Position numbers and translations under genes: made by a program. 64,000 nucleotides of DNA from JAUIAI01 sp049680625 (lineage in GTDB: Bacteria; Pseudomonadota; Gammaproteobacteria; Burkholderiales; Burkholderiaceae_E). This document shows positions 44,161 through 54,770 of this stretch, one piece after another. Below the pieces are notes generated by a model. The model was not told the DNA's origin. It saw only the letters and a list, made by a program, of their open reading frames with translations, and ran no database searches. The stretch spans positions 1 to 64,000 of the forward strand of contig JBAUID010000207.1 of the NCBI GenBank assembly GCA_049680625.1. The letters are read 5' to 3'. Position 1 is the stretch's first letter. Each line of letters begins with the position of its first letter.

Positions 44161-44930
44161 AACTGGTGCTGGCGAGCCTTGGTATGAGAACGTTGTTGGC
44201 CAAGGAATTAAAGCGATTCGGCCGGGTCGGATTTCAAACCATTGCGGCGCCGGTTATCAGTTCACTGCTGTATCTGATGATTTTTGCCCATGTTCTGCAG
44301 GACAAGCTGACCCCGTTTCCGGGGGTCACTTATTCGCGTTTCCTGGTGCCAGGGCTGGTCATGATGGCAATTTTGCAGAATGCGTTTGCCAATTCCGGTT
44401 CATCGCTGATCCAGAGCCGGGTAACCGGCAGTATGGTTTTTGTGCTGTTGCCACCGCTGTCCAGTATTGAGATTTATCTTTCATATGTTCTGGCATCGAT
44501 GGTTCGCGGCCTCACGGTGGGTCTCGGCGTTTTTCTGGTCACAACAATTTTTGTATGGCCAGAGGTTCAATTTCCGCTCTGGGCCATTGCTTTTGCAGTC
44601 TTGGGCAGCGCGATCCTCGGTACAATGGGGTTGGTGGCCGGTATTGTTGCCGAGCGCTTTGACCAGATGGCGGCGTTTCAGAACTTTTTCATCATGCCAA
44701 TGACTTTCCTGTCCGGGGTGTTTTATTCGGTTAAGTCGTTGCCTGAAGTCTGGCAGGCGGTTTCTCACCTGAATCCGTTTTTCTACATGGTGGACGGATT
44801 CCGTTACGGTTTTTTTGGTTTCTCAGACACTAATCCATGGCTGAGTCTTGCAGTCGTCTGTCTTGCGCTGGCGGCAATCTCAGGCCTTGGCCTACGCTTG
44901 CTCATCACCGGTTACAAGTTAAGAAACTGA
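44157..44930 (+). CDS. ABC-2 type transporter permease (YadH-like)
   Basis: A 257-residue membrane protein with about six hydrophobic helices and the ABC-2 permease signature FFIMPMTFLSGVFYSV followed by LPEVWQAVSHLNPFFYMVDGFRYG. It overlaps the ATPase gene by 4 bp (ATGA). The pair sits between mlaB and ibaG in many Burkholderiales, so a link to envelope transport is plausible, but the substrate is not known. Confidence 0.92.
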   Translation: MKLVLASLGMRTLLAKELKRFGRVGFQTIAAPVISSLLYLMIFAHVLQDKLTPFPGVTYSRFLVPGLVMMAILQNAFANSGSSLIQSRVTGSMVFVLLPPLSSIEIYLSYVLASMVRGLTVGLGVFLVTTIFVWPEVQFPLWAIAFAVLGSAILGTMGLVAGIVAERFDQMAAFQNFFIMPMTFLSGVFYSVKSLPEVWQAVSHLNPFFYMVDGFRYGFFGFSDTNPWLSLAVVCLALAAISGLGLRLLITGYKLRN

Positions 44931-45008
44931 AGTTGGCCGCAAAGTTTTTGTAGTAGATAACTGCCGATACCTGCCATATCTGTATTAACGGTTTACCGAA
45001 GGAAATTT

Positions 45009-45257
45009 ATGTCCGATTCAATTGTTTCACCTGCCGACCTGGAAAAATACATCACCGACGGACTGCAATGTGACCACATTGAAGTTGATGGTGATGGGCG
45101 CCACTTTCAGGCTCTAATTGTCTCGCCACAATTCGAAGGCAAACGACTGATCCAGCGCCATCAGCTGGTTTATAAGGCGCTCGGCGACCGTATGCGCGAA
45201 GAGATTCACGCGTTGTCAATGAAAACACTGACCCCCGACGAGCACAACACAAACTAA
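45009..45257 (+). CDS. ibaG: BolA family protein IbaG
   Basis: Small (82 residues) BolA-like protein, with the conserved [17 protein letters not shown] helix-turn-helix-like segment. BolA/IbaG proteins pair with monothiol glutaredoxins in iron-sulfur handling. The Shine-Dalgarno AAGGAA lies 6 bp before the ATG. Its stop overlaps the murA start by one base (TAATG), and it lies downstream of the mla genes as in E. coli. Confidence 0.93.
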   Translation: MSDSIVSPADLEKYITDGLQCDHIEVDGDGRHFQALIVSPQFEGKRLIQRHQLVYKALGDRMREEIHALSMKTLTPDEHNTN

Positions 45258-46522
45258 TGGACAAACTTCGCATACAGGGTGGCACGCGGCTATCGGGCGA
45301 AGTGCAGATTTCAGGCGCAAAAAATGCCGCGCTACCGATCCTGTGTTCATCCCTGCTGGTGCCGGGGCCGGTCAAAATAACCAACGTACCGTCACTGCGT
45401 GATGTTGACACCACCATCAAGTTGTTGCGGACTCTGGGTGCCGTGGTCGAAAAAGACGGCGACACCGTGATGATTGATGCAGGCCCGGTGAATTCTCCGG
45501 AGGCGCCGTATGAACTGGTCAAGACAATGCGTGCGTCGATTCTGGTTCTTGGCCCGTTGCTGGCCCGTTTTGGCCATGCCCGGGTGTCATTGCCTGGCGG
45601 TTGCGCCATTGGTCAACGGCCGGTAGATCAGCACATCAAAGGCTTGCGGGCTATGGGCGCCGAAGTCGAAATCTCCCACGGTTACATCGAAGCAAGGGCT
45701 ACCCGACTGAAGGGGGCCCGGATCATGACTGACATGGTCACTGTTACGGGCACTGAAAACCTGATGATGGCTGCCACTCTTGCCGACGGCGAGACAGTGA
45801 TTGAAAACGCAGCTCGTGAACCCGAAGTTATCGACCTGGCCAACGCGCTGATCAGTATGGGGGCAAAAATCCACGGGGTAGGCAGTAATCGACTGGTGAT
45901 TCACGGTGTTGAGAAACTGCATGAGTGTCACCATGCGGTCAGCCCTGATCGGATAGAAGCCGGCAGCTTCTTGTGCGCCGGCGCGGCGACCCGTGGTTCT
46001 GTCACCGTAACTCACGTGATGCCGCGCATGATGGATGCGACTGTCGAAAAATTGCGTGAGGCCGGTGCCGAGCTGGAAACCGGGCCGGACTGGATCAAAC
46101 TCACAATGGCCGGTCGGCCGCGTTCGGTAGGGGTGCGCACGGCCCCTTATCCGGCGTTTGCAACCGACATGCAGGCGCAGTTTATGGCGCTTGACTGCGT
46201 TGCTCAGGGGGCCGCGGTAATTACCGAAACTATCTTTGAGAATCGCTTTATGCATGCGCTGGAATTGCAGCGCCTGGGCGCTGATATCACCATTGAGGGC
46301 AGCACCGCCCTGGTGAAAGGGGTCGGATCTCTGTCGGGTGCGACGGTGATGGCAACCGACTTGCGCGCTTCTGCAAGCCTGGTTATTGCCGGCCTGGTCG
46401 CCGACGGTGAAACCATCATCGAGCGGGTCTATCACCTGGATCGTGGCTACGACCAGATGGAAAAGAAGCTCGCCGCCCTCGGGGCAAGAGTTGAGCGGCT
46501 GACAGAAAGTGTTGTTCAGTGA
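45257..46522 (+). CDS. murA: UDP-N-acetylglucosamine 1-carboxyvinyltransferase
   Basis: Catalyses the first committed step of peptidoglycan synthesis, adding enolpyruvate from PEP to UDP-GlcNAc. The catalytic cysteine, target of fosfomycin, is C116 in [14 protein letters not shown], so no natural C-to-D resistance change. K22-N23 in [11 protein letters not shown] and the C-terminal [13 protein letters not shown] also match. At 421 residues it is full length. It is coupled to ibaG by a one-base overlap. Confidence 0.97.
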   Translation: MDKLRIQGGTRLSGEVQISGAKNAALPILCSSLLVPGPVKITNVPSLRDVDTTIKLLRTLGAVVEKDGDTVMIDAGPVNSPEAPYELVKTMRASILVLGPLLARFGHARVSLPGGCAIGQRPVDQHIKGLRAMGAEVEISHGYIEARATRLKGARIMTDMVTVTGTENLMMAATLADGETVIENAAREPEVIDLANALISMGAKIHGVGSNRLVIHGVEKLHECHHAVSPDRIEAGSFLCAGAATRGSVTVTHVMPRMMDATVEKLREAGAELETGPDWIKLTMAGRPRSVGVRTAPYPAFATDMQAQFMALDCVAQGAAVITETIFENRFMHALELQRLGADITIEGSTALVKGVGSLSGATVMATDLRASASLVIAGLVADGETIIERVYHLDRGYDQMEKKLAALGARVERLTESVVQ

Positions 46523-46568
46523 ACCGCGCCTTTGAATCAGAAGCGATTACAAGAAGCGAAGACAAATC

Positions 46569-47228
46569 ATGATTACCCTGGCCTTGTCCAAAGGACGAAT
46601 TTTTGACGAAACCCTTCCTTTGCTGGCATCAGCCGGGGTTGAGGTTCAGTCCGAACAAGCCGGTTCCCGTGAGCTGGTCCTGAATACCAACCATCCCGAT
46701 ATCCGGGTCATCATCGTGCGGGCCACCGATGTACCAACCTATGTTCAGCATGGGGCTGCTGACCTCGGGGTCGCCGGCCAGGACGTTTTGGTGGAGCATG
46801 GCGGCGATGGCTTGTATCAACCCATCGATTTAGGCATCGCCCGCTGCCGCATGAGCGTGGCCACGGCCGTGGGTCTGGATTATCGTGGCCTGGCCCAGCG
46901 TGGCGCGCGACTGCGCATTGCCACTAAGTACGTTACCGCTGCACGTAACCATTTCTCGGCCAAAGGCATTCACGTCGATCTGATCAAGTTGTATGGCTCG
47001 ATGGAGCTGGCACCGATTGTTGGCCTGGCCGATGCCATTGTCGACCTTGTATCAACCGGTTCAACCCTAAAGGCGAACAACCTGGTCGAAGTGGAAACGA
47101 TTGGCCAGATCAGCGCCCGGCTGGCGGTAAACCAGGCAGCGCTGAAAATCAAAAGTGAGGTTTTGCGGCCGTTGCTGGATCGTTTGACAGTAGCCAGCTC
47201 GTCGGCTGCGTCGAGTGAGGCAGCGTAG
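46569..47228 (+). CDS. hisG: ATP phosphoribosyltransferase catalytic subunit (short form)
   Basis: First step of histidine synthesis, joining ATP and PRPP. The 219 residues, with ALSKGRI near the N-terminus, [10 protein letters not shown] and the PRPP loop [12 protein letters not shown], form only the catalytic domains. The C-terminal ACT-like feedback domain of the long form is missing, so a separate HisZ regulatory subunit is expected; none lies in the window. No poly-histidine leader peptide is visible in the 46 bp between murA and hisG. It is 2 bp before the hisD-hisC gene. Confidence 0.95.
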   Translation: MITLALSKGRIFDETLPLLASAGVEVQSEQAGSRELVLNTNHPDIRVIIVRATDVPTYVQHGAADLGVAGQDVLVEHGGDGLYQPIDLGIARCRMSVATAVGLDYRGLAQRGARLRIATKYVTAARNHFSAKGIHVDLIKLYGSMELAPIVGLADAIVDLVSTGSTLKANNLVEVETIGQISARLAVNQAALKIKSEVLRPLLDRLTVASSSAASSEAA

Positions 47229-47230
47229 TC

Positions 47231-49672
47231 ATGAGCAAATTACCGGGCAGCAGTGTTGCCATCCGCAAACTGGATTCAACCCAGGCTGACTTCGATCAGC
47301 AATTGTCTGGACTGACCCGCTACGAGCAAACCCAGGACGGCGAAATAGTTGCCCGGGTTGCCGATATTCTTGCCCAGGTGAAAGCCCGCGGTGACGATGC
47401 ACTGCTTGAATTAACTCGTCGCTTTGACCGTTTCGATCCGGGTTCTGCCACCAACTTGCTAATCCCCCGAGACGCTCTGGATGACGCTTTGTCTGGCCTG
47501 GACAGCACGCAGCGTTCTGCGCTGGAGGCAGCGGCTGAGCGCGTGCGCAGTTATCACGAGCGCCAGCGGGTCAGCAGCTGGCACTACAGTGAAGCAGATG
47601 GCACCCGGCTTGGCCAGAAAATCACCCCGCTGGACAGTGTTGGTCTGTACGTGCCGGGTGGCAAAGCTGCCTACCCGTCTTCTGTCCTCATGAACGCGAT
47701 TCCGGCCCGGGTTGCGGGAGTAGGGCGGATTCAAATGGTCGTGCCAACCCCGGACGGGCATCGCAACCCGATGGTGTTGGCCGCGGCTGCCATTGCCGGG
47801 GTTGACGAGGTGTTTTGTGTCGGTGGTGCTCAGGCGGTGGCCGCACTGGCGTTTGGAACCGACACGATTGCCGCGGTTGATAAAGTTGTTGGCCCGGGTA
47901 ATGCCTACGTAGCCGAGGCCAAGCGCCAGGTTTTTGGGACCGTGGGTATCGACATGATTGCCGGCCCCAGTGAGATCCTGGTGTTGACTGACGGCAGTGC
48001 ACCGGCTGACTGGGTGGCGATGGATATGTTCTCGCAGGCAGAGCATGACGAAATGGCCCAGGCCATCTTGCTGTGCCCTGACCCCGATTACATTAATGAA
48101 GTTGAACAAGCGATCAATCGGTTATTGTCAACGATGCCGCGCGCCCGGGTGATTGAACAATCGCTTCGTGATCGGGGGGCGTTGATCCGGGTGGCCGACC
48201 TGGCACAGGCGTGCGCCATTGCCAACCGGATCGCACCCGAGCACCTGGAGATCATTGCCCGGGATTCGTCTCGCTGGGCGGACGACATCGTGCATGCCGG
48301 CGCGATATTTATCGGGCCTTATGCGTCAGAAGCACTGGGTGATTATTGCGCTGGCCCGAATCACGTGTTGCCAACCCTGCGCACCGCGCGATTCTCGTCA
48401 CCGCTTGGGGTTTACGATTTTCAAAAGCGTTCGAGTCTGATCGAAATTTCGCGGGCTGGTGCACAACGGCTTGGCCCGATCGCTGCCACTCTGGCGGATG
48501 CCGAAGGCCTTGCGGCCCATGCAGGCAGCGCCCGCCTGCGGCTGGACAGTGGCGCGGGCGTTAATGAGCCGGTTCCGACATCTGCGGATGCCGCGATTCG
48601 CTTTGCCGTGTCACCACTGGTGCGCGACATGTCGGGTTACCACGTCGCCCCGGCCGATGGCCTGGTCAAGCTTGACGCCATGGAAAACCCGTATCAGTTA
48701 CCGCAGAATCTGCGTACGCAGCTGGCCAGTCAGCTTGCCGCCTTGCCGGTTAACCGCTATCCGGCACCTGATTACGGCGAACTGAAAGACATTATTGCGC
48801 GTGTCTACGATATTCCCGCAACCGCGCGGGTGGTTCTGGGCAATGGGTCAGACGAATTAATCCTGATGCTGAGCATGGCCGTGGCTGGCAGTGGCCAGCC
48901 AATTGTTGCGCCGGCACCGTCTTTTGTGATGTACGGCATCAGTGGTCAACTGGCCGGCGCCCGTTTTGTCGGGGTTAATCTGACCCCGGACCTGATGCTT
49001 GATGGTTCGGCCATGCTGGCGGCAATTGCAGCGGAGCAACCTGCCCTCGTTTATATCGCCTACCCGAACAATCCAACCGGTGCGTGTTTTGATGACGAGG
49101 TCATCGAACGCATCATCACCCGGGCGCCCGGACTGGTTGTTCTTGACGAAGCTTATTTCCCGTTTGCAGGCAAAACCTGGATGCAGCGCCTGACGCAATT
49201 TCCAAATCTCATCGTTATGCGCACGGTTTCCAAGATTGGTCTGGCGGGCATTCGCATTGGCTACCTGGCGGCTGACCCGGCAATTGCGGCGCAGCTCGAA
49301 AAGGTCCGGCCACCGTACAACATCAGCGTGCTTGATGAGGCTGCGGCTGTGTTTGCTTTGAATCACATTGACGTTCTTGATGAACAAGCCGCTCTGGTTC
49401 GAGGCGGTCGGCAGGCCCAGGCAGACGGGCTGGCTGCCTTGCCTGGGCTGACGGTGTTTCCGAGCATGGCGAATTTCCTGCTCGTCCGGGTGCCCGATGC
49501 GGACAAAGTCCATGCCGGACTCCTCAAGCGAAGAGTCCTGGTGCGCAATGTGACAAAAATGCACCCATTGCTCTCAAATTGCCTGAGAATTACAGTCAGC
49601 ACGCCACAAGAAAACGCGCTGCTGTTGCAGGCAATGTCCGAGACACTGTCAAGCTTATCAACCCAGGCCTGA
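47231..49672 (+). CDS. hisD: HisD-HisC fusion: histidinol dehydrogenase / histidinol-phosphate aminotransferase
   Basis: One continuous 813-residue reading frame encodes two histidine enzymes. Residues about 1-437 are histidinol dehydrogenase ([45 protein letters not shown] with zinc and catalytic residues; GPNHVLPT). Residues about 460-813 are histidinol-phosphate aminotransferase ([22 protein letters not shown] lysine K668 in [20 protein letters not shown]). A linker of about 20 residues (438-460) joins them without a stop. An internal in-frame ATG at 48629 (residue 467) could mark the former hisC start. The two enzymes act at the last and at the third-to-last step, not at consecutive steps. 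Spacing to hisG is 2 bp and to hisB 38 bp. Confidence 0.95.
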   Translation: MSKLPGSSVAIRKLDSTQADFDQQLSGLTRYEQTQDGEIVARVADILAQVKARGDDALLELTRRFDRFDPGSATNLLIPRDALDDALSGLDSTQRSALEAAAERVRSYHERQRVSSWHYSEADGTRLGQKITPLDSVGLYVPGGKAAYPSSVLMNAIPARVAGVGRIQMVVPTPDGHRNPMVLAAAAIAGVDEVFCVGGAQAVAALAFGTDTIAAVDKVVGPGNAYVAEAKRQVFGTVGIDMIAGPSEILVLTDGSAPADWVAMDMFSQAEHDEMAQAILLCPDPDYINEVEQAINRLLSTMPRARVIEQSLRDRGALIRVADLAQACAIANRIAPEHLEIIARDSSRWADDIVHAGAIFIGPYASEALGDYCAGPNHVLPTLRTARFSSPLGVYDFQKRSSLIEISRAGAQRLGPIAATLADAEGLAAHAGSARLRLDSGAGVNEPVPTSADAAIRFAVSPLVRDMSGYHVAPADGLVKLDAMENPYQLPQNLRTQLASQLAALPVNRYPAPDYGELKDIIARVYDIPATARVVLGNGSDELILMLSMAVAGSGQPIVAPAPSFVMYGISGQLAGARFVGVNLTPDLMLDGSAMLAAIAAEQPALVYIAYPNNPTGACFDDEVIERIITRAPGLVVLDEAYFPFAGKTWMQRLTQFPNLIVMRTVSKIGLAGIRIGYLAADPAIAAQLEKVRPPYNISVLDEAAAVFALNHIDVLDEQAALVRGGRQAQADGLAALPGLTVFPSMANFLLVRVPDADKVHAGLLKRRVLVRNVTKMHPLLSNCLRITVSTPQENALLLQAMSETLSSLSTQA

Positions 49673-49710
49673 AACACCGGTCTTTCACTCCCACCAGGAG
49701 ATTAAGCACA

Positions 49711-50298
49711 ATGCGTGCTGCCGAAATTAAACGCGACACGGCCGAAACCCAGATCCAGGTCAAACTGAACCTGGACGGCACCGGTGTTCAGTCCCTGGAT
49801 ACTGGTGTGCCTTTTCTGGACCATATGCTTGACCAGATCGCCCGCCACGGTCTGGTTGATCTCGAGGTAAAAGCGAACGGCGACCTGCATATCGATGCCC
49901 ATCACACGGTTGAAGACGTTGGGATCACCATTGGCCAGGCGTTGAACAAGGCAATAGGTGACAAACGCGGTATTCGTCGTTACGGACACGCTTATGTGCC
50001 ACTGGACGAAGCCTTGTCCCGGGTTGTGATGGATTTCTCCGGTCGTCCCGGGCTCGAATGGCATGTCGACTTTGTCCGCGCCCGGATAGGCGATTTTGAT
50101 GTTGACCTGGCACATGAGTTCTTTCAGGGCCTGGTCAATCACGCCCAGATCAGTCTGCATGTAGACAACCTGCGCGGTGACAATGCCCATCATCAGTGTG
50201 AAACCATTTTCAAAGCTTTCGGGCGGGCGTTGCGCATGGCGGCTGAACCTGATCAGCGCATGGGTACCCAGTTGCCGTCGACCAAAGAAGCCCTCTGA
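49711..50298 (+). CDS. hisB: Imidazoleglycerol-phosphate dehydratase
   Basis: Monofunctional HisB (195 residues) without the N-terminal phosphatase domain found in enterobacteria. The metal-binding motifs [11 protein letters not shown] and [11 protein letters not shown], and the C-terminal [18 protein letters not shown], are present. The ATG at 49711 has CAGGAG ten bases upstream; a longer in-frame start would lie within hisD-hisC. A separate histidinol-phosphate phosphatase must be encoded elsewhere. Confidence 0.96.
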   Translation: MRAAEIKRDTAETQIQVKLNLDGTGVQSLDTGVPFLDHMLDQIARHGLVDLEVKANGDLHIDAHHTVEDVGITIGQALNKAIGDKRGIRRYGHAYVPLDEALSRVVMDFSGRPGLEWHVDFVRARIGDFDVDLAHEFFQGLVNHAQISLHVDNLRGDNAHHQCETIFKAFGRALRMAAEPDQRMGTQLPSTKEAL

Positions 50299-50313
50299 TT
50301 TGCGCCGCTGACC

Positions 50314-50961
50314 ATGCAGACCATTGCAATTATTGATTACGGCATGGGTAACCTGCGCTCGGTTGCCCGCGCGCTTGAGCATGTTGCGCCGAACGAAAAA
50401 GTGTTGATCACCAGCGAACCGGATCAGGTTCGGGCGGCTGACCGGGTGGTGTTCCCGGGCCAGGGGGCAATGCCTGACTGCATGCTCAGCCTGCGCGAAT
50501 CGGGTTTGTCTGAGGCGGTTCGCGAGGCGGCGGCGCAGCGACCGTTTTTTGGGGTCTGCGTGGGTGAACAAATGCTGTTGGATGCCAGTGATGAAGTGTT
50601 CGAAGCGGACCAGGCTCAGACGGCTGGCCTGGGTATTCTTGCCGGCCGGGTTCACCGCCTGCCAGCGACGGATAGCCAGGGAAAAATGCTGAAAGTGCCG
50701 CATATGGGGTGGAATCGGGTGGATCAGCGGCAAAGCCACGTGCTGTGGCGGGGAGTCCCTGATGGCTCATACTTTTACTTTGTCCACAGCTTTTATGCAG
50801 AATTGGCCTGCGAAGCGGATATTGCTGGTCAAACGGATTACGGTGTACGCTTTACGAGCGCACTGGCCCGCGATAATATTTTTGCTACGCAGTTCCATCC
50901 CGAAAAAAGCGCGGCAGCTGGTTTGCAGCTGTATGAAAATTTTGTTGGTTGGAATCCATGA
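50314..50961 (+). CDS. hisH: Imidazole glycerol phosphate synthase, glutaminase subunit
   Basis: Class I glutamine amidotransferase supplying ammonia to HisF. The triad is C82 in [10 protein letters not shown]195 and E197 in QFHPEKS. The nucleophile elbow reads GVCVGEQ where GICLGMQ is usual, a conservative variant. The 215 residues are of normal length. It is followed by a 192-bp gap before hisA. Confidence 0.96.
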   Translation: MQTIAIIDYGMGNLRSVARALEHVAPNEKVLITSEPDQVRAADRVVFPGQGAMPDCMLSLRESGLSEAVREAAAQRPFFGVCVGEQMLLDASDEVFEADQAQTAGLGILAGRVHRLPATDSQGKMLKVPHMGWNRVDQRQSHVLWRGVPDGSYFYFVHSFYAELACEADIAGQTDYGVRFTSALARDNIFATQFHPEKSAAAGLQLYENFVGWNP

Positions 50962-51153
50962 CTGCCTGCTTCTCTGATTACCTGCTTGGCATGTCTGGCC
51001 AATATTGCCCAGATTCTTGGCTTTCCAGCTGTTTTTTGCAGAATGAATCAGCTGATTAGCCAAATATTCCCGCGGTTTTAACCCAGGCAGTTGTCCGTCA
51101 GGCATTATTTGCCCAATCATCCACTCACTCTTACGTATTACCCTGACCTTATT

Positions 51154-51918
51154 ATGTTGTTGATTCCAGCCATTGATATCAAGGACGGTCGCTGTGTTCG
51201 CCTGCGCCAGGGCGACATGAAAGACGAAACGATTTTTTCTGAAGACCCGGCTGCGGTCGCGCGCCAATGGCTTGATAAAGGTGCGCGACGCCTGCACCTC
51301 GTTGACCTGGACGGCGCTTTTGCCGGTAAGCCAAAAAACGATTCGGCGATCCGCCGCATCATCGATGAGGTTGAAGACCAGGTGCCAATTCAGCTTGGGG
51401 GCGGACTGCGCGATCTCGACACAATCGAGCGCTACCTGGACTACGGCATTTCCGACGCCATCATTGGCACAGCGGCGGTGAAAAATCCAGGCTTTCTGCA
51501 AGATGCCTGTGGCGCTTTTGTCGGCCACGTAATTGTTGGCCTGGATGCAAAAGATGGCAAGGTCGCAACCGACGGCTGGAGCAAACTGACCGGCCATGAC
51601 GTACTGGATCTCGCGCTGAAGTTCCAGGAATATGGCGTTAAAGCGATTATCTACACCGACATTGGCAGAGACGGCATGCTCAGCGGGGTGAATGTCCGGG
51701 CAACCCGGCAGCTGGCTGCCGAGCTCATTATTCCGGTGTTTGCCTCGGGCGGGGTCTCCGACATCAAAGATATCGAGGCCTTGTGCGAGTTTGAAGAAGA
51801 AGGGATCGAAGGCGTGATCCTTGGTCGTTCGATTTACGAGGGCACGCTTGATTTTGAGCAAGCCCAGGCCCGGGCTGATGAGTTGGACCCCCGAAAAGAC
51901 TTGCCAACCGAAGTTTGA
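51154..51918 (+). CDS. hisA: Phosphoribosylformimino-5-aminoimidazole carboxamide ribotide isomerase
   Basis: TIM-barrel isomerase (ProFAR to PRFAR). N-terminal [14 protein letters not shown] with the catalytic aspartate, VQLGGG-like [14 protein letters not shown] and [12 protein letters not shown] with the second catalytic aspartate are present. I chose the ATG at 51154, giving [10 protein letters not shown] as in homologues; the longer frame adds 21 residues in the spacer. At 254 residues it is slightly longer than usual because of an acidic C-terminal tail. Confidence 0.95.
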   Translation: MLLIPAIDIKDGRCVRLRQGDMKDETIFSEDPAAVARQWLDKGARRLHLVDLDGAFAGKPKNDSAIRRIIDEVEDQVPIQLGGGLRDLDTIERYLDYGISDAIIGTAAVKNPGFLQDACGAFVGHVIVGLDAKDGKVATDGWSKLTGHDVLDLALKFQEYGVKAIIYTDIGRDGMLSGVNVRATRQLAAELIIPVFASGGVSDIKDIEALCEFEEEGIEGVILGRSIYEGTLDFEQAQARADELDPRKDLPTEV

Positions 51919-51964
51919 GCTACCAAACCTAACCTTATTTGCTCGCTAGTCGGGCGTTGGCCCG

Positions 51965-52726
51965 ATGCTAACGAAACGCGTAATCCCCTGTCTTGACGTC
52001 ACCGCCGGACGGGTTGTCAAAGGCGTTAACTTTGTTGCCCTGCGTGATGCCGGCGATCCGGTTGAAATTGCGCGTCGTTATGACGACCAGGGGGCTGACG
52101 AACTCACTTTTCTCGATATCACGGCTTCATCCGATGAGCGGGACATTATTCTGCATGTGATCGAATCCGTTGCCAGCCAGGTGTTTATCCCGTTAACCGT
52201 TGGCGGCGGGGTTCGAGAGTTGGCCGATGTGCGTCGGCTACTCAACGCCGGGGCTGACAAGGTTTCCATTAACACCGCGGCCATTAACGACCCGGACCTG
52301 ATCTCCCGCTGCAGTAGCAAAGTCGGTTCGCAGTGCATCGTATGCGCAATTGACGCAAAAAACGTCGGTCCTGGTAAGTGGGGTGTTTTCACCCATGGCG
52401 GAAGGCGACCAACCAACCTCGATGCTGTGCAATGGGCGCAGGAAGTCGTTCGGCGTGGTGCAGGTGAAATACTGTTAACTAGTATGGACAGGGACGGTAC
52501 CCGAACGGGTTTCGACCTGGCGCTAACCCGCGCGGTCAGTGATGCAGTCAGCGTGCCGGTCATCGCCAGCGGCGGGGTTGGTAACCTGGATCACCTGGCG
52601 GACGGAGTTTCGGACGGGCATGCGGACGCGGTACTGGCAGCCAGCATATTTCACTTTGGTGAGCACACAATTGCCCAGGCCAAAGAACTGATGGCCAGCC
52701 GGGGTATCCCGGTAAGATTCTCATGA
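51965..52726 (+). CDS. hisF: Imidazole glycerol phosphate synthase, cyclase subunit
   Basis: Cyclase that makes imidazole glycerol phosphate and AICAR from PRFAR and ammonia delivered by HisH. The TIM barrel shows [15 protein letters not shown] (catalytic Asp11 type), [16 protein letters not shown] and LTSMDRDGT. Length of 253 is standard. Overlaps hisI by 4 bp (ATGA). Confidence 0.97.
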   Translation: MLTKRVIPCLDVTAGRVVKGVNFVALRDAGDPVEIARRYDDQGADELTFLDITASSDERDIILHVIESVASQVFIPLTVGGGVRELADVRRLLNAGADKVSINTAAINDPDLISRCSSKVGSQCIVCAIDAKNVGPGKWGVFTHGGRRPTNLDAVQWAQEVVRRGAGEILLTSMDRDGTRTGFDLALTRAVSDAVSVPVIASGGVGNLDHLADGVSDGHADAVLAASIFHFGEHTIAQAKELMASRGIPVRFS

Positions 52727-53160
52727 ATTCGCCAGTCACCGAACCCAATAACGGCGATTCGAATTACTCGTTGCGATGGCTGAATCAAGTCAACTTCAGC
52801 GACGCCGGTCTGGTCTGTGCTATTGCCCAGGATGCGGTGTCCGGTCGGATTCTCATGGTGGCGTGGATGAACCAGGAAGCACTGATCGAAACCGTTGCGA
52901 CCGGACGCGCAGTTTACTGGTCACGATCACGCAACAGGTTGTGGCGCAAGGGTGAAGAGTCTGGCAACACGCAGCGGGTCAGGGAAGTGCGTCTCGATTG
53001 TGATGGTGATGTCGTGTTGCTCCAGGTAGAGCAACACGGTGGCATTGCCTGCCATACCGGGCGTCAGTCCTGCCTGTTTCGCATACTACGTGACGGCAAT
53101 TGGGAATCGGTTGATCCGGTGCTGAAAGATCCGGATCAACTGTACGGAAAAAAAGACTGA
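52723..53160 (+). CDS. hisI: Phosphoribosyl-AMP cyclohydrolase
   Basis: Opens the adenine ring of PR-AMP. Metal ligands are seen in [13 protein letters not shown] and [14 protein letters not shown] (cysteines and histidine). The 145 residues are monofunctional, unlike the HisIE fusion of enterobacteria; hisE follows as a separate gene overlapping by one base (TGATG). The N-terminal ~17 residues are Asn/Ser-rich and probably not structural. Confidence 0.96.
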   Translation: MNSPVTEPNNGDSNYSLRWLNQVNFSDAGLVCAIAQDAVSGRILMVAWMNQEALIETVATGRAVYWSRSRNRLWRKGEESGNTQRVREVRLDCDGDVVLLQVEQHGGIACHTGRQSCLFRILRDGNWESVDPVLKDPDQLYGKKD

Positions 53161-53510
53161 TGAGTAGTTCGAACACCGTGTTGGAATCACTGGCTGCAGT
53201 GATTGAACAGCGTCGCGGCCAGCCGGTCGACAAAAGCTATGTTGCCCGCCTGTTGGCCGGCGCCCCCGATGCGGTTCTGAAAAAAATAGGTGAAGAAGCA
53301 ACCGAAACCGTCATGGCGGCCAAAGACGGGGATAAGGCGCGAATTGTTGCCGAGACCGCAGACCTGTGGTTTCACTGCCTGGTTATGCTGGCCCAATATG
53401 ATCTATCACCGATCGATGTGCTGGACGAGCTGCAGCGGCGAGTCGGCTTGTCTGGCCTGGACGAAAAAGCATCACGTAAAGCCGCCAGCCGCGAAAGCGG
53501 AGCCAACTGA
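53160..53510 (+). CDS. hisE: Phosphoribosyl-ATP pyrophosphatase
   Basis: Hydrolyses PR-ATP to PR-AMP. The MazG-like fold is shown by [15 protein letters not shown] and [13 protein letters not shown] with the metal-binding glutamates and aspartate. Length 116 is normal. Last gene of the histidine run; together hisG, hisDC, hisB, hisH, hisA, hisF, hisI and hisE cover the pathway except HisZ and histidinol-phosphate phosphatase. Confidence 0.96.
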   Translation: MSSSNTVLESLAAVIEQRRGQPVDKSYVARLLAGAPDAVLKKIGEEATETVMAAKDGDKARIVAETADLWFHCLVMLAQYDLSPIDVLDELQRRVGLSGLDEKASRKAASRESGAN

Positions 53511-53562
53511 GATATTAAGTCGTCAAGTGAATGAGTTACCAAACTAACGAGGCGCAGCTGTA

Positions 53563-53940
53563 ATGAGTAATCAAGAGCACAGTGATCAGGAAAACTGTAT
53601 TTTTTGCCGCATAGTGGCGGGTGAAATTCCTGCTAGAAAAGTCTTTGAAGACGAAGATATCCTGGCTTTTCACGACATTAACCCTTCAGCCCCTGTGCAT
53701 TTTCTAATTATTCCGAAAACCCACGTCGTGAACCTTTACGACGCCGATATGGCCTGCCAGGCCATGCTGGGAAAGGTTCTTGGCATGGCCGGGCAACTGG
53801 CCCGGGAGCAGGGTTGTGATAACGGATTTCGGATCGTGATCAATAACGGAGTGGTTGGCAGGCAGGAGGTGTATCATCTGCACGCTCACGTAATGGGTGG
53901 TCCGGAGCCATTGCGATCCGGAATGAATCGAGCCCAGTAA
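53563..53940 (+). CDS. HIT family (histidine triad) nucleotide-binding protein
   Basis: HINT-type purine nucleoside phosphoramidase. The histidine triad HLHAHVM near residue 106 and the N-terminal [18 protein letters not shown] are diagnostic. The 125 residues form a complete single domain. A GAGG lies about ten bases before the ATG. It follows hisE by 52 bp and precedes tatA, an order common in betaproteobacteria. Confidence 0.94.
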   Translation: MSNQEHSDQENCIFCRIVAGEIPARKVFEDEDILAFHDINPSAPVHFLIIPKTHVVNLYDADMACQAMLGKVLGMAGQLAREQGCDNGFRIVINNGVVGRQEVYHLHAHVMGGPEPLRSGMNRAQ

Positions 53941-53983
53941 GCGGTATCAGTTAGGCATTAAATTTCAGACAGGAGTACTCAAC

Positions 53984-54196
53984 ATGGGCGCGTTTAGCAT
54001 CTGGCATTGGTTAATTGTGCTGGTAATTGTCATGCTGGTTTTTGGTACAAAAAAACTTCGCAACATCGGGTCTGATCTTGGCGGCGCGGTAAAAGGCTTT
54101 AAAGAAGGCGTGAAAGAAGGCACTGAAGAAGCTGCTGACGCAACTGCAGACGCCACCAAAAAGACGATTGACGTCGACGCTCGCGAGAAGAGCTAG
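53984..54196 (+). CDS. tatA: Sec-independent translocase protein TatA
   Basis: Pore-forming subunit of the twin-arginine translocase. Short N-terminal helix ([20 protein letters not shown]), the FGxKKLR hinge, and an amphipathic helix rich in Lys/Glu ([14 protein letters not shown]) followed by an acidic/Ala tail; 70 residues. First gene of tatABC. Confidence 0.95.
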   Translation: MGAFSIWHWLIVLVIVMLVFGTKKLRNIGSDLGGAVKGFKEGVKEGTEEAADATADATKKTIDVDAREKS

Positions 54197-54332
54197 GCTT
54201 GTGTTCGCATCTGACTGCCAGGGCGCAGGTTTTTTGCCGTGGCCGTTTTTTCGATCGTTTGCGCCGCCGATGCCTGCAGTCTGAGCGGCCGCGCGTCTTC
54301 GGCCCGCGTGCCTTTTGTGACTGAATCGATTC

Positions 54333-54770
54333 ATGTTTGACATTGCCTTTACTGAACTGATGATCGCCGCGGTTATCGCGCTGATCGTGGTTGGGCCACA
54401 GCGCTTACCCAAAATGGCCCGTCAGATCGGTGCATGGATTGGCAAGCTGCAGCGTTATGTCAATGATGTCAAATCTGATATTAACCGCCAGATACAACTG
54501 GATGAGTTGCGTGACCTTAAAAGTGAAGTGACTGACGCTGCGCGGTCACTTGAGTCGTCAATGAAAGAAACCATCGAGTCGACGCAGAAAGATTTCGACG
54601 AGATCTCCACTTCGATGAGTGGTAATTTGCTGGATGATGATGTCGCCGATAGTCCGGCAAGCAATTGGGAAAAGGTTTACCAAAACCGGCGCCTCAGAGA
54701 GAAAATTCGTGACCGCCGTGATGCGCGCACGGAACGACTCGGCAAGAAGCGCCCAAGGCGCAAATACTAA
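54333..54770 (+). CDS. tatB: Sec-independent translocase protein TatB
   Basis: Tat receptor subunit. N-terminal FDIAFTELMIAAVIALIVVGPQRLP is the TatB transmembrane hinge with the E-L and GPxxLP residues; a long charged helical C-terminus follows (145 residues). The stop overlaps the tatC start by one base (TAATG). The 136-bp spacer from tatA shows nothing recognisable. Confidence 0.95.
   Translation: MFDIAFTELMIAAVIALIVVGPQRLPKMARQIGAWIGKLQRYVNDVKSDINRQIQLDELRDLKSEVTDAARSLESSMKETIESTQKDFDEISTSMSGNLLDDDVADSPASNWEKVYQNRRLREKIRDRRDARTERLGKKRPRRKY

Noticed and set aside
45587..46435. Minus-strand open frame (282 codons) opposite murA
   Set aside because: Antisense to catalytic murA sequence; no motifs.
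46523..46568. Possible his leader peptide/attenuator before hisG
   Set aside because: Only 46 bp, no run of histidine codons and no alternative hairpins.
49702..50739. Long minus-strand open frame (345 codons) opposite hisB and hisH
   Set aside because: Entirely antisense to two confident his genes, with no recognisable domain.
50767..51861. Long open frame (364 codons) on the minus strand opposite hisA and the hisH-hisA gap
   Set aside because: It overlaps well-conserved hisH and hisA, shows no recognised motif and no ribosome site; it follows from third-position bias of the genes on the other strand.
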